The translations under genes were made by a program, and so were the position numbers. The notes under the pieces are model-generated. The model did not search any database. It was not told the origin of the DNA and saw only the letters and a list, made by a program, of their open reading frames with translations. This document shows, one piece after another, positions 7,894 through 14,227 of a stretch of DNA of 31,530 nt (positions are counted from its first letter, which is position 1; each line of letters opens with the position of its first letter). Where the stretch lies: assembly GCA_041695045.1 (NCBI GenBank), contig JBGFRR010000059.1, positions 1 through 31,530 on the forward strand, written 5' to 3'. The stretch is from JBGFRR01 sp041695045 (lineage in GTDB: Bacteria; Bacteroidota; Ignavibacteria; UBA10030).

Positions 7894-8739
7894 ATGAAGC
7901 AATATTTCCTTCTCTTAATCTTCGTAATTCTTCCTTATGGTCGTGCTGTCTTTTCCCAGGAGTTTGAATTACGAAACAGAATCACCATTGACGTGAAAGC
8001 ACACGTCGATCTTATCCACGGCTCAAAGTTCAAATACTCCTACGAAATCACGAGCTTACCGCCAAGCCAACAAAACGTATGGCGTTTTTGGATCATCACC
8101 CGTGATACTACCTTACCTACAGACATCACTGAACCCGCCACTTGGTTTAAGGCATTGATCAGTCGTGACACAGCACTACAGCAGTTAGTCATCGATTGGG
8201 GCGGACCAAGCAAGGAGGGTGTTAAGCCTGGCAAGAAGAAGGGCGATTTTTCCTTCCTGTCCAGCTCCTTACCTGGCCTCTGCAGTTATTATTCAGAAGG
8301 TTACGCACCGCCACCTTCGTTTCCTGCAGGAATGGCACCTGATTCGATCCCCGGCTATGATGATCTAACACCTTACGGTCCGGGGATCGTAAGGACAACT
8401 ATTGGCCCAGTCGCACCACCTTCTCCCTTCATCCCCCTCGTCTTCTTGGACACCCTCATCAGCTACACACGCCAAGCTTTTGCCCTGGGCTGGATCAAAA
8501 ACCGGGACATCGTGCAAGACTTGAATGCCGAGTTAAACAACGCGAAGCGACAGCTTCGTCGCAACAACAGAAGAGCGGCGAAGGATATCCTGCGGGACTT
8601 TGTTGATGAAGTCGAAGATCTGTTCGAAGAAGGAGAAGAAGAAGAGGACGAGCGCAGCGACCCACAAGATGTCGAGATCACCAGCGAGGCCTATGCGCTG
8701 CTGAAGTTTAATGCAGAGTATCTGATTTCAAAATTGTAG
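7894..8739 (+). CDS. Exported protein of unknown function with a FIMAH-like helical C-terminus
   Basis: A protein of 281 residues with a signal peptide (QYFLLLIFVILPYGRAVFSQ). I start it at the ATG at 7894, ten bases after GAGGAG; an ATG at 7885 lies too close to that site. The middle is Pro/Ser/Gly-rich (APPPSFPAGMAP; PVAPPSPFIPLVF). The last 85 residues are helical and highly charged: FLDTLISYTRQAFALGWI, LNAELNNAKRQLRRNN, RAAKDILRDFVDEVEDL, an acidic run, then EAYALLKFNAEYLISKL. This spacing resembles FIMAH/FIVAR-type helical domains at the ends of exported bacterial proteins. It overlaps the end of the LAS-domain gene region closely enough for cotranscription. Its stop codon is contributed by the REP-like element at 8735. 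Confidence 0.7.
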   Translation: MKQYFLLLIFVILPYGRAVFSQEFELRNRITIDVKAHVDLIHGSKFKYSYEITSLPPSQQNVWRFWIITRDTTLPTDITEPATWFKALISRDTALQQLVIDWGGPSKEGVKPGKKKGDFSFLSSSLPGLCSYYSEGYAPPPSFPAGMAPDSIPGYDDLTPYGPGIVRTTIGPVAPPSPFIPLVFLDTLISYTRQAFALGWIKNRDIVQDLNAELNNAKRQLRRNNRRAAKDILRDFVDEVEDLFEEGEEEEDERSDPQDVEITSEAYALLKFNAEYLISKL

Positions 8740-8759
8740 GTCGAGCAGCTTGCTCGACC
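8735..8759 (+). repeat. REP-like palindrome containing the upstream gene's stop codon
   Basis: Nine-base arms at 8739-8747 and 8751-8759 (GGTCGAGCA / TGCTCGACC) flank a GCT loop and are preceded by TGTA. This is the edge seen in the doublet at 8-80 (TGTAGG). The TAG inside TGTAGG is the stop codon of the preceding gene (8737-8739), and the ribosome site of the next gene follows at once. As RNA it forms a hairpin between two cotranscribed genes. Confidence 0.6.
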
Positions 8760-8772
8760 CGGAGGAGGAGCC

Positions 8773-9408
8773 ATGAACTGGAAATCCATCGTGTCAGCGA
8801 TACTCGTTGCGACGACGGCAACGGCGCAAACTGTCCATCATCTCCCCTTTGCGTCACAGGGTAACGCCATCGAGCTTGCTGTTGCAAACAGTTCACTGGT
8901 GGAAGTGTCGAATGTACGGGTCATACTCACCAATGCCCCTTCATGGCTGAAATTTCTCACTACTGAACAGACTCTCCAACGAATCAAGGCTGGAGAAGAG
9001 CATTCTGCTGTCTTGAGCTTTTCAGTGGATCAATCTGCTCCTGTTGGCAAGGAACAGACGCTCACATTTGTTATCATCGCCAATGAGCAGCGTTGGACGA
9101 AAGAGATCCGCGTTGTCGTTTCTGCGCCCGAAACGTTTGAGCTCTTTCAGAACTACCCTAATCCCTTTAATCCTACCACAATGCTCTCCTATCAATTACC
9201 TGTGCCTGGAAAAGTGACGTTGAAGGTATACAACCTGCTGGGCCAGGAAGTCGCTACGATTGTCGACGGAGAGCGCAAGGCGGGGTATCATCAGGAGGCG
9301 TTTGATGCTCGCAATCTGGCAAGCGGGGTGTATGTGTACCAACTCTCGCTCACAGGCGCAGGTGACAACCGCACACTCGCCCGCAAGACGATGCTGCTGC
9401 TGAAATAG
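8773..9408 (+). CDS. Exported protein with a T9SS type A sorting domain
   Basis: This 211-residue protein starts with a short signal peptide (SIVSAILVATTATAQ). Residues 20-118 look like a single beta-sandwich, with conserved-type segments such as NVRVILTNAPSWLKF. The C-terminal 90 residues are a textbook type A sorting domain for the type IX secretion system: TFELFQNYPNPFNPTT at 121-136, a KVYNLLGQEVATIVDG strand, a GYHQEAFDARNLASGVYVY block and a final ARKTMLLLK. Such domains direct outer-membrane export and surface anchoring or release. GGAGGAGG lies directly before the ATG. With no enzymatic domain it may be a small adhesin or a partner of the two exported proteins encoded upstream. This gene is the main taxonomic marker in the window. 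Confidence 0.9.
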   Translation: MNWKSIVSAILVATTATAQTVHHLPFASQGNAIELAVANSSLVEVSNVRVILTNAPSWLKFLTTEQTLQRIKAGEEHSAVLSFSVDQSAPVGKEQTLTFVIIANEQRWTKEIRVVVSAPETFELFQNYPNPFNPTTMLSYQLPVPGKVTLKVYNLLGQEVATIVDGERKAGYHQEAFDARNLASGVYVYQLSLTGAGDNRTLARKTMLLLK

Positions 9409-9446
9409 GCTTCCTTATCCCTGACCGTCAACAGGGGCATTGCCTC

Positions 9447-10241
9447 TCATCCCTCTAACGCTTTCCGAACAGCTTCGCTCGCCTGGCTGCCGGCTTGGAT
9501 CATGAATCCCACTTCGGAATTCAAGCTGACCATCCGCATGCCGCGCTTCGCCCACTCGACTCCCCTTGCAAGATCGTTCATGTGAATGGCCGGAGTGACT
9601 GAATATCTCTTGCAGGCTTCAACGGTCGCGTTGACCGCCGCTGTAACGCTCGGGTCATCCAACTTTCCCGGAACACCAAGAGCGAGCGATAAATCCGTTG
9701 GACCGATGAGCGCGACATCCACTCCGTCAACGGAAACAATCTCGTTGACGTTCTCCACCGCTTGCCGCGTTTCGACTTGCACAACGAGCATTGTTTCGTC
9801 GTTCATGGCCACGAGCGTCTCAGAGAGAGCGCCGCCGCGAAAATCGGTGTGGCCGCGTGTGAGCACAGCTCCACGGCGTCCAGTGGGAGGATATTTCATC
9901 AGTTGGAGAGCTTCGATCACGTCTTCTTTCCGCACAACACGCGGCAGCATAATTCCCTGCGCGCCGGCGTCAAGCGGCTGTGTAATATGCGCGTAGGTCG
10001 GCTCCGGCACTCGCACAATGGGCGTTATTCCCACAAGCCGCGCGGTTCGGCAAAGGTCGGCAATCGTTTCGATGTTGAAGGGGCCGTGCTCGCCGTCGAT
10101 CAGCACAAAGTCGAACCCGGCCCGCGCGAGCAGGTGCATCACGGGAGGCTGCCGGAATTCGATGAGCATCGTCCCGACGGCAGAACCGCCGTTCCGGAGT
10201 GTGTGTTTGAGTGTGTTCGTGGCAACGGTGGGGGAGGACAT
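9447..10241 (-). CDS. HpcH/HpaI-family class II aldolase
   Basis: A 264-residue member of the HpcH/HpaI aldolase/citrate lyase family, which cleaves 2-keto-3-deoxy-type acids to pyruvate and an aldehyde using a divalent metal. Visible motifs are FVLIDGEHGPFN with His-52, the substrate arginine near residue 77 (PIVRVPEP), AQGIMLPRV, metal ligands Glu-157 (VQVETR) and Asp-183 (GPTDLSLALG). I chose the ATG at 10241 because AAGGA lies six bases upstream; a TTG at 10307 in the same frame adds 22 residues of poor quality. It is convergent with the T9SS protein gene and has its own promoter at 10267-10295. The exact substrate cannot be read from sequence. Confidence 0.9.
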   Translation of the reverse strand: MSSPTVATNTLKHTLRNGGSAVGTMLIEFRQPPVMHLLARAGFDFVLIDGEHGPFNIETIADLCRTARLVGITPIVRVPEPTYAHITQPLDAGAQGIMLPRVVRKEDVIEALQLMKYPPTGRRGAVLTRGHTDFRGGALSETLVAMNDETMLVVQVETRQAVENVNEIVSVDGVDVALIGPTDLSLALGVPGKLDDPSVTAAVNATVEACKRYSVTPAIHMNDLARGVEWAKRGMRMVSLNSEVGFMIQAGSQASEAVRKALEG

Positions 10242-10266
10242 GAAGGATCCTTTCGTAGAGTGGCAC

Positions 10267-10295
10267 AAGATAACGACTCTTCCGTTCGGCTTCAA
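10267..10295 (-). promoter_or_regulatory. Sigma-70-like promoter of the aldolase gene
   Basis: On the minus strand TTGAAG (10290-10295) and TATCTT (10267-10272) are separated by 17 bases. The predicted start is about 20 bases before the ATG at 10241. Confidence 0.6.
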
Positions 10296-10321
10296 CAGAA
10301 AGCTCAACGTCGCTCTTGCCC

Positions 10322-10400
10322 ATTGACAGTCTCAAGAAATTTCTTCTTCTTATGCCATACTCAGTCACGAATCGGAAAGGGAGAGTATGCACCAGCGTCG
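10322..10400 (+). repeat. Duplicated promoter/leader/start-codon cassette, copy 1
   Basis: This 79-bp stretch matches 11878-11955 with about ten substitutions and one single-base gap by eye. It contains TTGACA (10323-10328), a shared TTTCTTCTTCTTATGC block with a possible -10 TCTTAT at 10348-10353 (19-bp spacer), an AAGGGAG ribosome site and an ATG at 10387. In copy 2 the same ATG starts the amidohydrolase gene. Similarity fades about a dozen bases after the ATG. Confidence 0.75.
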
Positions 10401-10500
10401 CCCCCGATGCGCCAGATATGTATTCACGCGTTCTCCGCGCATCCTTCCATTCTACCCTGAAACGTTTAGGATGGGGGGAATCGCGCCATGGAACGCGTAA
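10387..10500 (+). CDS. Possible 37-codon leader ORF overlapping the fusion gene start
   Basis: From the ATG of repeat copy 1 a frame of 37 codons runs to a TAA at 10498-10500, overlapping the first 13 bases of the VTT-methyltransferase gene in a different frame. AAGGGAG sits just before its ATG. Its first residues (MHQRR) mirror those of the amidohydrolase (MHPRR), so it looks like a captured start whose translation could feed into the fusion gene. The peptide itself has no recognisable features. Whether it is translated is unknown. Confidence 0.35.
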   Translation: MHQRRPRCARYVFTRSPRILPFYPETFRMGGIAPWNA

Positions 10501-11702
10501 AGCGGTACAAACGGGAGCTTGTTATACTCCTGCTCTTTCTCGGGGTCGCGTTCATTTTTTGGTCATCGATCCCACTCCAACGTCATTTCTACGAGTTCGT
10601 GGAGCCCGTACAGCGTTTCACCGCGGAGAACCAATTCCTCGGGATATCCCTGTTCGTGCTCCTCGGCGTGCTCTCCACAATGTTCATGCCGTTCTCGAGC
10701 TACCCGCTCGTGCCGGTGATGACAGCGATCTGGGGCCCCCACCTCACCTTCGGACTTCTCATGCTCGGCTGGCTCATCGGCGGCGTCATCGCCTATGGTA
10801 TCGCCTACTTTGCCGGCTATCCGCTCGTGCGGAGCCTCGTAAAGCCGAATGAGCTTGACCGTTACACGCGGATGCTCGAAGGCCGCACCGGTTTCTGGCT
10901 CGTGCTCCTCTTTCGCACCGTTACGCCCTCCGAGGTTGGGAGCTATACCCTGGGGGTCCTCCGCTACCATTTCTCCAAGTACCTCATTATCACCCTCATT
11001 TCAGAGCTCCCGGTCGCGTACTTCGGCGTCTACGCCTCGCACGCGCTCCTCACCGAACAGCGGGTGCTCCTCATTGGTCTCGTGGTAGGAGGAATAGTGA
11101 TGTGGGTGTCTATTGCCTACCTCTTCCGAAAGGCGTTCCAAGTGCGGAACCCCTCAATGACCTTTCTAAACCTCGCTCGTTTCATCCAATCCTACACCAC
11201 CAATGCAAAGACCGATCCGCGAACGGCAGAACGCATCGTTGCGCATATCACCAACCCCGAAGGAGTGGTGGTGGAGCTCGGGACAGGCGACGGCAATATC
11301 ACAAAGGCTTTGCTCTCCCGACTAGGGAACCGCGCGAGGCTTTTCGCATTTGAAATATCCCAAGATGAAATTGAATCATTGAAATCCATCCGCGATCCCC
11401 GCCTCGTTATTGTGAATGCGGACGCACGGAAGGTGCGCGCCGAACTCGCGGCGCGGGGGGTCGCCGAAGCTGATTTCGTAGTTTCTTCTCTCCCGGTCAC
11501 CCATTGGAAGCGCTCCAATCTCGCCGCGTTCCACAGCGACATCGCCGAGCTTATCGGCCACCGCGGGGCATTCATCAACCTATGCCACACCTCCTATTAT
11601 TTACGTTACCAGCTCTTTCAGAAATTTTTCAGAGCAGTGGAGCACAGGATCTCCTTTCGCATCCCCTTCCCGCTCTCTATTACCCTATTGAGGAGGAGGT
11701 AA
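10488..11702 (+). CDS. Fusion protein: DedA/TVP38-type VTT membrane domain plus PmtA-like SAM methyltransferase
   Basis: A 404-residue two-part protein. Residues 10-215 form a polytopic membrane domain of the VTT (TVP38/TMEM64/DedA, SNARE-associated) type: a loop and re-entrant region STMFMPFSSYPLVPVMTAIW, GWLIGGVIAYGIAYFAGY, and FRTVTPSEVGSYTLGVLRY at 142-160. Residues 225-404 form a class I SAM-dependent methyltransferase: motif I VVELGTGDGN (261-270), the acidic FEIS (289-291), NADA (310-313) and VVSSLP (331-336). The last motif and the IPFPLSI ending resemble PmtA-type phospholipid N-methyltransferases more than rRNA dimethylases. VTT proteins move lipids across membranes, so the fusion suggests linked lipid transport and headgroup methylation; that is inference. 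The gene lies between the two copies of the repeated promoter cassette. Confidence 0.85.
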   Translation: MERVKRYKRELVILLLFLGVAFIFWSSIPLQRHFYEFVEPVQRFTAENQFLGISLFVLLGVLSTMFMPFSSYPLVPVMTAIWGPHLTFGLLMLGWLIGGVIAYGIAYFAGYPLVRSLVKPNELDRYTRMLEGRTGFWLVLLFRTVTPSEVGSYTLGVLRYHFSKYLIITLISELPVAYFGVYASHALLTEQRVLLIGLVVGGIVMWVSIAYLFRKAFQVRNPSMTFLNLARFIQSYTTNAKTDPRTAERIVAHITNPEGVVVELGTGDGNITKALLSRLGNRARLFAFEISQDEIESLKSIRDPRLVIVNADARKVRAELAARGVAEADFVVSSLPVTHWKRSNLAAFHSDIAELIGHRGAFINLCHTSYYLRYQLFQKFFRAVEHRISFRIPFPLSITLLRRR

Positions 11703-11716
11703 TCAATTTCGCTTTA

Positions 11717-11752
11717 GTGGGAATACGAGAAGCGAACGTCGCTTGCTCCCAC
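11717..11752 (+). terminator. Imperfect hairpin after the fusion gene
   Basis: GTGGGA (11717-11722) pairs with TCCCAC (11747-11752), and AAGCGA (11730-11735) pairs with TCGCTT (11739-11744) around an ACG loop, with an asymmetric internal loop. It begins 14 bases after the stop codon. No T-run follows, so terminator function is uncertain; it may be a REP-like remnant. Confidence 0.35.
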
Positions 11753-11877
11753 GAGCCTCTCACCTGCTCGTCAGAAGCCGGGGGAGGCGGGGTTCGTGTA
11801 GCTCTGCCATGGGGAAACCTGCGTAACGTTTCACCATCACCCCTTCCTGTTCAATTCCTTCCAACAACTTCTTCTAA

Positions 11878-11955
11878 ATTGACAGTCTCAAAAAATTTCT
11901 TCTTCTTATGCTCTGCTCATTCACAAATCGAAAAGAAGAATATGCACCCGCGTCG
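11878..11955 (+). repeat. Duplicated promoter/leader/start-codon cassette, copy 2
   Basis: This copy is directly in front of the amidohydrolase gene and includes its ATG (11942). It shares with copy 1 the TTGACAGTCTCAA block (TTGACA at 11879-11884), the TTCTTCTTCTTATGC block and the first codons. Its ribosome site (AAAGAAGAA) is weaker than that of copy 1. The genuine downstream gene suggests this is the parental copy. Confidence 0.75.
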
Positions 11956-13048
11956 ACGGCTCACATCCTTGCTGATGTTCATCCCTGCAATGCTCATCGC
12001 TCAATCACCATCCGACCCTCCCACGATGTTCTTTGAAGAGTACGAGCCAAAGTCCTCGCTCGTTGTTCCCGAAAACATCGTCAGGCGCGCAAAGTACCCG
12101 TTCATCGACATCCATAACCATCAACGACTCAACATGAGCGACGGCGCGCTCGATACGCTCATTCACGAAATGGACAAGCTCAACATGCGTGTGCTCGTGA
12201 ACCTGAGTGGACGAAGCGGCGCACCCCTTGCCGAGGAAGTACAACGCCTGAACGCTCGATACCCCGGACGGGTGCTGCTCTTCGCTAACGTGAATATGAC
12301 CGGCTTCGAAGAACCCGGCTGGGGCGAGCGAGCGGCGAATCAGCTTGCAGAAGATGTGAACAACGGTGCGCGCGGACTAAAGATTTACAAAAACTTCGGT
12401 ATGACGCTCAAGGATTCGCGCGGCGAGCGTGTGCGAGTAGACGACCGGCGCTTCGATCCGATCTGGAAAAAAGCCGGCGAGCTTGGCATCCCCGTGCTCA
12501 TCCACACTGCCGACCCGCATCAGTTCTGGGAGCCGCACGACACGTACAACGAGCGATGGTTGGAGCTCAAAGAACGTCCCGAGCGCATCAGGCCGCCGGA
12601 CCAGTTCCCGCCCTTTGAAACCATCATGGCCGAGCAGCGACGCCTCTTTGCCAAGCATCCGCGCACGAATTTCATCAACGCACACCTGAGTTGGTACGGC
12701 AGCGACTTAGCTCGGTTGGGAGCGATGCTGGATACGTTGCCCAACGTGTACACGGAAATCGGCGCCGTGATTGCAGAACTCGGCCGCCAACCGCACTTCG
12801 CCCGGCAGTGGTTTATGAAGTATCAGGACCGCGTGCTCTTCGGCAAAGATGTATGGGCGCCGAGCGAGTACTACGTCTACTTCCGCGTGCTTGAAACAGC
12901 GGACGAGTATTTCGACTACTACCGGAAGCGGCATGCATTCTGGAAGATGTACGGCCTGGAACTCCCGGACGGCGTCCTCAAGAAGCTCTACTACAAGAAC
13001 GCACTGCGGATCATTCCCGGCCTCCGCGCAGAGGATTATCTGCATTAG
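11942..13048 (+). CDS. Exported amidohydrolase-family (Amidohydro_2) protein
   Basis: A 368-residue TIM-barrel metal hydrolase of the amidohydrolase-2 group with a signal peptide (LTSLLMFIPAMLIAQ), so it acts outside the cytoplasm. Metal-site elements are in order: FIDIHNH (His-58, His-60), GLKIYKNFG, VLIHTADPH (His-188), FINAHLSWYG (His-248) and LFGKDVWAP (Asp-303). Family members hydrolyse or decarboxylate small ring or carboxylated compounds; no specific substrate is implied here. I chose the ATG at 11942, which begins the signal peptide and is conserved in the duplicated upstream cassette. The same frame is open further upstream, but only as a shadow of the fusion gene. The SirB1-type gene follows after 45 bases. 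Confidence 0.88.
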   Translation: MHPRRRLTSLLMFIPAMLIAQSPSDPPTMFFEEYEPKSSLVVPENIVRRAKYPFIDIHNHQRLNMSDGALDTLIHEMDKLNMRVLVNLSGRSGAPLAEEVQRLNARYPGRVLLFANVNMTGFEEPGWGERAANQLAEDVNNGARGLKIYKNFGMTLKDSRGERVRVDDRRFDPIWKKAGELGIPVLIHTADPHQFWEPHDTYNERWLELKERPERIRPPDQFPPFETIMAEQRRLFAKHPRTNFINAHLSWYGSDLARLGAMLDTLPNVYTEIGAVIAELGRQPHFARQWFMKYQDRVLFGKDVWAPSEYYVYFRVLETADEYFDYYRKRHAFWKMYGLELPDGVLKKLYYKNALRIIPGLRAEDYLH

Positions 13049-13093
13049 CCCAACACTTGCAACCGACAAAAAAAATCCTATTGAAGAGTCCAC

Positions 13094-13945
13094 ATGGCAA
13101 ACCCGGATAACCTTCCCTATCTCCTCAAACTCCTCGACGACGACTCGCCGGTGGTGCAGGAGTCCGTGCTCATGGAGCTTTCATCCTTCGGGCCGCGCTT
13201 GTCGAAAGAATTAGCGCGCTTGAAGATTCCCGTAAGCGAAGACCAGCATCTGCGGATGACGAGTTTGTTGCAAGAGTTCAACGCGCGATGGCTGTTGAGC
13301 GAATGGCCGGCCATGCTGGCAATGACAGCCGACAAGGAACGTCTTGAGAAAGCGATGACGCTCATTGGACAGTTCCAGTACGGCCGCGGCTATCCTGTGC
13401 CGTTAGCGACACTGCTGAATGAGCTTGCGAAGGAATTCCGCCACGCGAACCACAAGCAAAACCCACTCGCTCTCGCCTATTTCCTCTTTCAAACGAAGCG
13501 GCTCCGGGGAACAGATTCCGATTACTACAACCCGCTCAACAGCAATCTCGTGTATGTCATCGAGGAGCGACGCGGCATTCCCATCAGCCTCGCGTGTATC
13601 TACATTCTGGTGGGGCATCGGTTGGGATTCGATGTGGAAGGAATTAATATGCCCGGACATTTTCTTGCGCGGGCAATCTTCAACAAGCAGTCGTACGTTG
13701 TGGATTGCTTCAACGGCGGGCGGTGCATGACAGAAAACGAGGCCGTGTCCTGGAACCATGGCGCCCCCGTGCCGATTGCGGACTTGCTTCCGCTCGAATG
13801 CGACTCGACAACCATCATCGCACGCGCACTGCGGAACCTCATCAACGCCTACCAGCAAGAAAACCACGAGCCCAACATGCGGCTCATGACCGAACTCCTC
13901 CAGATGATGAATGCCGATACGGAGGACGACGAAACGGACGGATAA
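13094..13945 (+). CDS. SirB1-family transglutaminase-like protein
   Basis: A 283-residue cytoplasmic protein. The central and C-terminal region matches SirB1/YchA-type proteins with a transglutaminase-like core: PLATLLNELAKEF, NLVYVIEERRGIPISLACIY, GFDVEGINMPGHFLARAIF and DCFNGGRCMTENEA. The first 100 residues look like a helical HEAT-type segment (LLKLLDDDSPVVQESVLMEL). The biochemical role of this family is not settled, though members often sit next to protein-release or cell-wall functions. A cysteine (SLACIY) and a histidine (PGHFL) could form part of an active site, but I do not claim activity. A weak TTGCAA/TATTGA promoter may lie at 13050-13077. Confidence 0.85.
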   Translation: MANPDNLPYLLKLLDDDSPVVQESVLMELSSFGPRLSKELARLKIPVSEDQHLRMTSLLQEFNARWLLSEWPAMLAMTADKERLEKAMTLIGQFQYGRGYPVPLATLLNELAKEFRHANHKQNPLALAYFLFQTKRLRGTDSDYYNPLNSNLVYVIEERRGIPISLACIYILVGHRLGFDVEGINMPGHFLARAIFNKQSYVVDCFNGGRCMTENEAVSWNHGAPVPIADLLPLECDSTTIIARALRNLINAYQQENHEPNMRLMTELLQMMNADTEDDETDG

Positions 13946-13952
13946 CAACACA

Positions 13953-13970
13953 GCCGGACTTGTGTCCGGC
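13953..13970 (+). terminator. GC-rich hairpin after the SirB1-type gene
   Basis: GCCGGAC (13953-13959) pairs with GTCCGGC (13964-13970) around TTGT, and the stem extends through a mismatch to CAC/GTG. It lies seven bases after the stop codon. There is no clean T-run, so it may be a palindromic repeat rather than an intrinsic terminator. Confidence 0.4.
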
Positions 13971-14009
13971 CGTGCATTGTCTTCGACATCCTACCGGCTG
14001 CCTCGTTAC

Positions 14010-14213
14010 CTACTCCAAATACTTCCTCAGAAGCGGACGGGCTGGCGAATAAGACTGGTGAGCAGAAAAGCTTTTCCTGACGACGAGGGTCTCCTCATCA
14101 AAGCGGCTTATTTCTTTCTTTATCATCTTAAAAAATATTTCAGCAGCTTCCCGAAACTCCGACAGCTTGTCGTTCTCCCAATCGTACTCGATAGCTGAAG
14201 GAACGAAGTGCCG
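14010..14213 (-). pseudogene. Possible gene remnant downstream of ispG
   Basis: On the minus strand a frame of 67 codons ends at a TAG (14010-14012) and is bounded upstream by a TGA at 14214-14216. Its translation looks protein-like and helical: EYDWENDKLSEFREAAEIFF, KMIKKEISRFDEE, then SYSPARPLLRKYLE. There is no start codon at its beginning; the first ATG is internal at 14126. It could be the tail of a lost gene or a small protein with an unusual start. The surrounding 282 bases between the SirB1-type gene and ispG hold nothing else I recognise except the hairpin at 13953. Confidence 0.3.
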
Positions 14214-14227
14214 TCAATCCATCCCTT

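Noticed and set aside
11261..11702. C-terminal half of the fusion as an rRNA adenine dimethylase
   Set aside because: The motif I is similar, but the catalytic region reads VVSSLP rather than the N-[L/I]-P-[Y/F] of KsgA/Erm enzymes, and the ending resembles PmtA-type enzymes.
11504..11941. Amidohydrolase extended upstream in the open frame
   Set aside because: The upstream part lies inside the fusion gene in another frame, and the signal peptide starts at the ATG at 11942, which is conserved in the duplicated cassette.
13911..14198. Plus-strand frame of 95 residues after the SirB1-type gene
   Set aside because: It begins inside the SirB1-type gene in another frame and has no ribosome site; the minus-strand frame over the same stretch looks more like protein.
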